The position numbers and the translations under genes were made by a program. Shown one piece after another: positions 57,280 to 64,000 of a stretch of DNA of 64,000 nt. The notes beneath the pieces were generated by a model. It worked only from the letters and a program-made list of their open reading frames with translations, did not search any database and was not told the origin of the DNA. Position 1 is the first letter of the stretch, and each line of letters starts with the position of its first letter. This DNA comes from Dastarcus helophoroides (taxonomy: Eukaryota > Arthropoda > Insecta > Coleoptera > Bothrideridae), in contig CM053329.1 in assembly GCA_028583605.1 (NCBI GenBank), positions 18,454,455-18,518,454 of the forward strand, given 5' to 3'.

Positions 57280-59420
57280 AAATTTCGATTTTTTTCTTTT
57301 GAAATGTTAACTTTTTTATCGAAATTAACCGATGTGTCTTTCTTTTCGAGTTTTTGGTTATTTTGTAAAAAATGTGACTTTTTTTGAAATGCAACTTACT
57401 GCAAATTTTGACTTTTATCCCAAAATTTGATCTTATCCTTGAAATTCGTCGACTGCCTTTTTGGAATTCGTCTTTTTTTAATGTTCTGCTTTATTATTGA
57501 ATTTCAATTTTTTTCTTCTATAAATTTGACTTTCTTCAAGAAATGTTGACTTTTCAGTGAAATCCTTCTATTTTTTTTTCAAAATTTGCCTTTTTTTCTC
57601 GATATTTTGCCACTTCATTAAAATTGATCTTTTTTTTTCGATATTTCTGCTGTATTCTGAAAAATTTCCCCTTTTTTCTTTCGGTTTTTTTTTAAACTGA
57701 ATCATTTTCTAGAAGTTTCGAGTTTTTTTCAGTATTTTGACTTTTATCCCAAAATTTGATCTGATCCTTGAAATTCGTTTCGACTGCCTTTTTGGAATTC
57801 GTCTTTTTTTAATGTTCTGCTTTATTATTGAATTTCAATTTTTTTCTTCTATAAATTTGACTTTCTTCAAGAAATGTTGACTTTTCTTGTGAAATCCTTC
57901 TATTTTTTTTTTCAAAATTTGCCTTTTTTTCTCGATATTTTGCCACTTCATTAAAATTGATCTTTTTTTTTCGATATTTCTGCTGTATTCTGAAAAATTT
58001 CCCCTTTTTTCCTTCGGCTTTTTTTTAAACTGAATCATTTTCTAGAAGTTTCGAGTTTTTTTCAGTATTTTGACTTTTATCCCAAAATTTGATCTTATCC
58101 TTGAAATTCGTTTCGACTGCCTTTTTGGAATTCGTCTTTTTTTAATGTTCTGCTTTATTATTGAATTTCAATTTTTTCTTCTATAAATTTGACTTTCTTT
58201 AAGAAATGTTGACTTTTCTTAAGTGAAATCCTTCTATTTTTTTTTCAAAATTTGCCTTTTTTTCCTCGATATTTTGCCACTTCATTAAAATTGATCTTTT
58301 TTTTTCGATATTTCTGCTGTATTCTGAAAAATTTCCCCTTTTTTCCTTCGGCTTTTTTTTAAACTGAATCATTTTCTAGAAGTTTCGACGAGTTTTTTTC
58401 AGTATTTTGACTTTTATCCCAAAATTTGATCTTATCCTTGAAATTCGTTTCGACTGCCTTTTTGGAATTCGTCTTTTTTTAGTGTTCTGCTTTATTATTG
58501 AATTTCAATTTTTTCTTCTATAAATTTGACTTTCTTCAAGAAATGTTGACTTTTCTTAAATGAAATCCTTCTATTTTTTTTTCAAAATTTGCCTTTTTTT
58601 CTCGATATTTTGCCACTTCATTAAAATTGATCTTTTTTTTTCGATATTCCTGCTGTATTCTAAAAAATTTCCATTTTTTTCCTTCGGCTTTTTTTTAAAC
58701 TGAATCATTTTCTAGAAGTTTCGAGTTTTTTTCAGTATTTTGACTTTTATCCCAAAATTTGATCTTATCCTTGAAATTCGTTTCGACTGCCTTTTTGGAA
58801 TTCGTCTTTTTTTAATGTTCTGCTTTATTATTGAATTTCAATTTTTTTCTTCTATAAATTTGACTTTCTTCAAGAAATGTTGACTTTTCTTAAGTGAAAT
58901 CTTTCTATTTTTTTTCAAAATTTGCTTTTTTTTCTCGATATTTTGCCACTTCATTAAAATTGATCTTTTTTTTTTTTCGATATTTCTGCTGTATTCTGAA
59001 AAATTTCCCTATTTTTCCTTCGGCTTTTTTTAAACTGAATCATTTTCTAGAAGTTTCGAGTTTTTATTTCAGTATTTTGACTTTTATCCCGAAATTTGAT
59101 CTTATCCTTGAAATTCGCTTCGACTGCCTTTTTGGAATTCGTCTTTTTTTAATGTTCTGCTTTATTATTGAATTTCAATTTTTTTCTTCTATAAATTTGA
59201 CTTTCTTCAAGAAATGTTGACTTTTCTTAAGTGAAATCCTTCTATTTTTTTTGCAAAATTTGCTCATTCTTCTCGATATTTTGCCACTTCATTAAAATTG
59301 ATATTTTTTTTTTTTCGATATTTCTTCTGTATTTTGAAAAATTGTCCCTTTTTTCCTTCGGCTTTTTTTTAAACTGAATCATTTTCTAGAAGTTTCGAGT
59401 TTTTTTTACTATTGGTCTTT
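57280..59420 (+). repeat. Tandem repeat of about 335 bp, six units
   Basis: GGAATTCGTCTTTTTTTAAT occurs near 57461, 57796, 58128, 58466, 58798 and 59138, giving periods of 332-340 bp. Units share AACTGAATCATTTTCTAGAA, CCACTTCATTAAAATTGATC and TTTGATCTTATCCTTGAAAT. Most differences are in T-run length. Open frames inside (for example 58894-59220) are phenylalanine-rich repeat translations. Confidence 0.96.
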
Positions 59421-59654
59421 TTCTCAAAAGTTTTTTCCATTTCTAATACTTTTTTCAAAATCAAAGTTCTGGGAAAATTTTAAGTCTCGTGTAAATTACG
59501 ATTTTTTTCGAAATGTTAACTTTTTTATCGAAATTGGCAGATTTTTTTTTCGAATTTCCGTTTATTTCCGAAAAATCTGGCTTTCTTCGAAAGGCAGCTT
59601 ACTGCAAATTTTGACTTTTATCCCAAAATTTATTCATTTCCTCAAAATTCTTTT
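59421..59654. other. AT-rich flank of the 335-bp array
   Basis: Resembles 57230-57430 (GAAATGTTAACTTTTTTATC, TGACTTTTATCCCAAAATTT), so it is a diverged outer unit or flank of the array. No gene. Confidence 0.5.
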
Positions 59655-59885
59655 CTTCAGTATCTCTCTGAAGATGAAGCTTCGCTATCGAAACGCGTTA
59701 GAGCAACCTTGTGGTTTTTAATCTTGGTTTCAGGGGATAAGTTTTGGAGTATCATCTACAGAGAGATGATAGCTTGGGTATCGAAACAACTTCTGTTGTG
59801 TTTTTTAATCTTGCTTGGTTTCAGGGGACAAAATTTCTATTTCAATTTTTGAAGATAACCAAGGACCAGTCCATTCCACTAAAAA
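59655..59885 (+). mobile_element. Two tandem + arms of the fold-back element
   Basis: First arm at about 59658-59732: CAGTATCTCTCTGAAGATGA, then AGCTTCGCTATCGAAACGCG, TTAGAGCAACC and a shortened tail. Second arm at about 59755-59880: GAGAGATGATAGCTTGGGTA, TCGAAAC, then the full tail to AAGGACCAGTCCATTCCA. The first core keeps CUGAAGA, GAAA and UU but has lost a base in stem II. The second has lost the ACGCGT. Confidence 0.75.
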
Positions 59886-61479
59886 AACCTCATTTTTGGT
59901 TTAGACATTACCAAACTTACCATCTTTTACATTTTCTGACCAATATTTCTGATGTTGGTTTGATTTTGATCAGAACATTTTAAAAATTCATTTTCCTTTC
60001 TTTAGTTATCGATTTTTTCGATTTTGCTTCGAGTTTCTTAAAAATTAAGGAACTGTCTTCCGTATTTTGCTAAACATTAGGACCCTACTCAGAAATTTTC
60101 GTAATTTTGCTTTGTTTCTTTTGGTCAGATTTTCTGATCTTACTTTATCCGAAATTGGTAAGAACACTAACGAATATGGTCAAGAAATTGCGAAATTAGT
60201 TTTTTTTGGCCGAATTTCATGGCCATACTTTGAGTAAAGTCATTGCAAAATTAATTTTGTTTCACTCTTCTGGATTTACTTTGATGTTCTCTGCTTGAAA
60301 GTTCTCAGAAAATGTGTTGCTTTTTTTTTGTAAATTTTTTAATCCTACATCCCAAAGTGGCGAAAACAATTTTCGGTTATTTATTTTCTCTCATTTAACG
60401 TTTAATCAGATTAAATTCATATTTTGTGGTTCCTCTGAGCTTATTTTAAAGTTCGTCTGATTTGTTTTGCTTCTGATATTTTATATTGAAGTTGGTCAGA
60501 AAATTTGTTCCAAAAACAGACAAAGTAATCTTTCAGTAACCAAATTTGATCTAAGAAAGAGTTGACCAAAGGAACGAAAATGAATGGTTTTTGTGCATGT
60601 TCTGAGCAAATCCACGCTGAGACTAAAAATGTGGCCTCAAAAGCAAACCAATTTAGGATTATTTTAGCAAATTTTAAATAAATCAGTCTAGACTAAAGAT
60701 TCATGTATTCGTTTGATTTTGGTCGGAAGCATTCTAATATTTATTTCGCTTTGTTTTCATTTGGTCAATTTTTCTGATCTTATCTAATCCCAAATTGGCC
60801 GGAAAGTCAGCGAAATTGGTTAAAATATGGCCAAACGAATTTCCTTCGACCGAATTTATTGGACATAATTTCAGTACGATCGCTTTTAAATTAATTTTAT
60901 ATCTCTATTGCGGATTTATCTTTATGTCTTCTGTTTGAAATTGCTCAGAAGGTTTAGTTTCTGATTCCACCTTCAAACTAATCAAATTGGCAAAATAATC
61001 TTCTCATCTATTTTAATATTATTTTAAATTCAATCAGAAAAATTGCTTGATTCATATTTTGTTGTTTCCCTGAGCTTATTTTGAAGATTTTCTGAGCAAT
61101 ATTTGTGTTAGTTTTCCTTATTTTAGTTTGAGATTGATCGGAAAACTTCCCCCTCCCCAAAAAACAGCGAAACAATTTTCCAATAACCAAATTTGAATAG
61201 AAATAATTGAATCATTGGAAAATTTGTTTTCCAAGTTTTCTGAGCAAATATAATCTGAAACTAAAAAGGTGGTCACAACAAACGAAGCGAATTTTTTACC
61301 ACGTTTTTAAAAGTGAGTCTAAATAAACCAATGTTTCTAACTTAGGTTTGGTTTCGGCCAGAGAATTTCCAAAATTCCTTTTTCTTTGTTTTTTGTCAGT
61401 TTTCTGATCCGAAATTAGCCGAAAAGCCAGCGTAATTCTTTCTACTTGGTTTTTTGCTAAACATATTCTGATCTCTGAA
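59886..61479. repeat. Diverged repeat family with TTTTCTGATC words
   Basis: Words such as TTTCTGATCTTA, GAAATTGGT/CGAAATTAG and TTTGTTTTGCT recur at irregular spacing. This is an old, degraded version of the array that follows. No gene; short open frames have repeat composition. Confidence 0.5.
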
Positions 61480-62020
61480 CATCCTTCGAATATCATTTTC
61501 ATCAATTTTTCTGATCCCATTTCCACCAATTTTTCCGATCTCATTTCCAATTTAAATGAAAAGTTTATAGGTTTTGTTTTTTTGATCATTGTTTCTGGAA
61601 TTAGTCTGATTCTCGTAATAAACGTTTATAATTAGGTGGACTGATCTCTGAACTTTGATAACACATTCTCCGAAAATTATTTCCACCAATTTTTCTGATC
61701 TCATTTCCACCTATTTTTCTGATCCCATTTCCAATTTAGATGGAAAGTTTACAAGTTTTGTTTTTCTGATCGTTGTTTCTGGAATTAGTCTGATTCTCGT
61801 AATAAACGTTTATAATTAGGTAGACTGATCTCTGAACTTTGATAACACATCCTCCGAAAATTATTTCCACCAATTTTTCTGATCTCATTTCCACCTATTT
61901 TTCTGATCCCATTTCCAATTTAGATGGAAAGTTTACAAGTTTTGTTTTTTTTGATCGTTGTTTCTGGAATTGGGCTGCTTCTCGTAATAAACGTTTATAA
62001 TTAGGTGGACTATTGTGCTC
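61480..62020 (+). repeat. Tandem repeat of about 184 bp, three units
   Basis: GGAATTAGTCTGATTCTCGT (third copy changed to GGAATTGGGCTGCTTCTCGT) occurs near 61598, 61782 and 61967. The units share TAATAAACGTTTATAATTAG, GATCTCTGAACTTTGATAAC and CTGATCTCATTTCCACC. Confidence 0.92.
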
Positions 62021-64000
62021 AGAAAATTTTCAAACTTTATTTTTGTCTCGTTTTTTTTTGATCTGCTTTTCTGTTCTTAATTTGTGCAAATTGTCCAAAA
62101 AGATGGCGAAATTTATTAGTGTTTCGACAATGGTCTAATTGAATTTGCTAAGAAAATGTTGAAACATTTTGCTCAGAAAATGTTGAAACATTTTGCTTCG
62201 TTTTTCTTTCTCTTTTTCTGCTCTTTCTTTGTCTGAAATAGGTTGCAAAACCAATGAAATTCTTTTTGATTAGTTTTTCGGTAACATGATTTGATCTAAA
62301 TTGGATTTAACTCATACATCCTTCGCAATATTTCTGATCTGATTTTAAATTTAGTTGGGAAATTTGCGACTTGATTTTTCATCTTTTCTTATTAATTCCT
62401 CTAAAGTTAAATTGATTTTCGTATAAGCCTTTAAAATTAGGTTTTTCTTGTTTTTTTTTGGTTCAGCTTTTCTGATCTTACTTGATGCAAATTGTAGAAA
62501 CATATTACAAAATTCTATTTTTCGGCAATGGCTCAGAAAATTATCAAATTTATTCTGCTTTGCTAAAATTGGGCCAATTTCTCTTATATTTCTTAGTTTG
62601 GAATGGGCCACAGGATCAACGAAATTACTTTTATTTAGCTGTTCGGTAACACGTTCTGATCTCAATTTGACTTAAGTCATACATCCTCCGCAATATTCCA
62701 ATCTGATTTTAAATTTAGTTGGAAATTTTCCCTGTTTTTTTCTTTCTGATCAGTGGTTTTGGAATTAGATGGATTTCTTAAGAGAGTTTTCAAATTAGGT
62801 GTGCTTTGTTTGGCTCAGTTTTGCTGATCTCAATTGTTGCAAATTGTACAAAGAGATGACAAAATTCTATTAGTTTTTCGGCAGTGATTGTGCTCAGAAA
62901 ATTTTCAAATTTCGTTTTGCTTTGCTTTATTGTGGTGTCTTTTTATAATCTTTTTAGTCTGAAATGGGCCAAAACACCAACGAAACTCCTTTTAATTAGC
63001 TATTCGGTAACGTGTTCTGATCTCAATTTGACTTAAGTCATACTTCGCAATATTTATGATCTGATTTTAAATTTAGTTAAGAAATTTGCCAGTTTTTTCT
63101 GATCAGCATTTCTGGAATTAGTTGGATTTCATAATAAAGTTTTAAAATTAGGTGTGCTTTGTTTGGCTCGGTTTTTCTGATCAGTGTTTCTGGAATTAGT
63201 TGGTTTTCGTAATAAAGTTTTAAAATTAGGTTTGCTTTGTTTTGCTCAGTTTTTCTGATTTTACCTGGTCCAAATGGAAGGGGTGACAAGCCAAAATTTT
63301 ATTAGCATCTCGCCAATGGACTGATTGTGCTCAGAAAATTTTCAAACTTCATTTTGCCTTGCTTTATTTTGTTCCCTTTTTCTAATCTTTCTTAAGTTGA
63401 AATGGGCCAAAACACCAACGAAACTCCTTTTAATTAGCTGTTCCATAACATGTTCTGATCTCAATTTGACTAAAGTCATACTCCGCAATATTTCTGATCT
63501 AATTTTAAATTTACTTGGGAAATTTGCCACTCATTTTTCTGTGTTCAGTGTTCCTGAAATTAGTTGGATTTCGTAATAAAGTTTTAAAATTAGGTTGCTT
63601 TGTTTGCCTCAGTTTTTCTGATTTCACTTGGTGCAAATAGAAGAGGTGACAAGCCAAAATTTTATCAGCAAAATTTTCAAGCTTCATTATGCTTTGCTTT
63701 ATCTTTGTTCCTTTTTTTTAATGTTATTTAGTCTGAAATTGGCCAAAATACCAACCAAATTCCTTTTAACTAGCTGTTCAGTAACATGTTCTGATCTCAA
63801 TTTGACTTAAGTCATACTCCGCAATATTTCTGATCTGATTTGAAATTTATTGGGGAAATTTGCCAGTTTTTTTCTGATCAGTGTTTCTGGAATTAGTTGT
63901 ATTTCGTAATAAAGTTTTAAAATTAGGTTGCTTTGTTTACCTCAGTTTTTCTGGTTTCACTTGGTGCAAATGAAAGAGGTGACAAGCCAAAATTTTATCA
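62021..64000 (+). repeat. Longer-period relative of the 184-bp repeat, running off the window
   Basis: CTGATCTCAATTTGACT(T/A)AA occurs near 62657, 63017, 63456 and 63791, with spacing of 360, 439 and 335 bp. CTGGAATTAGTTGGATTTCG and TAATAAAGTTTTAAAATTAG recur between them, and TTTCTGATCAGTGTTTCTGG links it to the 61.5-62 kb units. The array continues past the right edge. Confidence 0.88.

Noticed and set aside
56166..64000. iab-4 type microRNA or a neighbouring Hox gene
   Set aside because: No sequence resembling the iab-4 mature microRNA and no second homeobox was found on either strand by eye.

Overview
This is eukaryotic, almost certainly insect, DNA. The only gene that can be identified is the last coding exon of the Hox gene abdominal-A (abd-A), on the + strand at 55134-55534. 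It carries the complete homeodomain, the conserved extension just after it, a glutamine-rich tail and the stop codon. The exon opens with a split glycine codon behind a good 3' splice site. No exon carrying the YPWM hexapeptide or the TDWM motif was found by eye upstream, so 1-55133 is read as one very large abd-A intron of at least 55 kb. The protein and the AT-rich sequence fit a holometabolous insect. A beetle is a plausible but unproven guess. No bacterial genes, tRNA, rRNA or CRISPR were seen.

Layout. 1-1.9 kb: low-repeat intron. 1.9-3 kb: dispersed repeats and a fold-back element with flanking direct repeats. 4.3-12.4 kb: an old, diverged tandem array interrupted by about 2 kb of CTTCT microsatellite. 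12.6-15.8 kb: low-repeat island with a perfect hairpin. 15.9-20 kb: a large duplication and several fold-back copies. 21.4-22.6 kb: 38-bp minisatellite, then a low-repeat island. 23.6-34 kb: tandem repeats, including a run of about 300-bp units with expanding ATC tracts. 34-36.4 kb: low-repeat island with a CTCF-like site and a pre-miRNA-like hairpin. 36.6-43.4 kb and 46.6-49.2 kb: one repeat family (core AATAAGTCC/GGACTTATT) in opposite orientations around a low-repeat island that contains an RFX-type X-box. 49.3-53.2 kb: two more tandem families, a tiny insertion with 11-bp flanking repeats and a long inverted repeat. 53.8-54.8 kb: a complete non-autonomous hAT element with a perfect 8-bp target duplication, only about 320 bp from the exon. 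55.1-56.2 kb: exon and probable 3' UTR. 56.9-64 kb: more fold-back copies and tandem families.

Main points. Hox clusters usually exclude repeats, yet here more than half of the intron is repeat arrays, with the low-repeat islands surviving as blocks that are the natural candidates for cis-regulatory DNA. The most unusual signal is a dispersed fold-back family, about 145 bp per arm, whose core has the layout of a hammerhead ribozyme (CUGAAGA, stem II, GAAA, a self-complementary ACGCGU stem III, cleavable U). Stem II shows paired base changes between copies. Each sense copy also carries a convincing 3' splice site. Hammerheads of this minimal, dimer-type form are known from Penelope-like retroelements. 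That assignment is an inference and has not been tested here.
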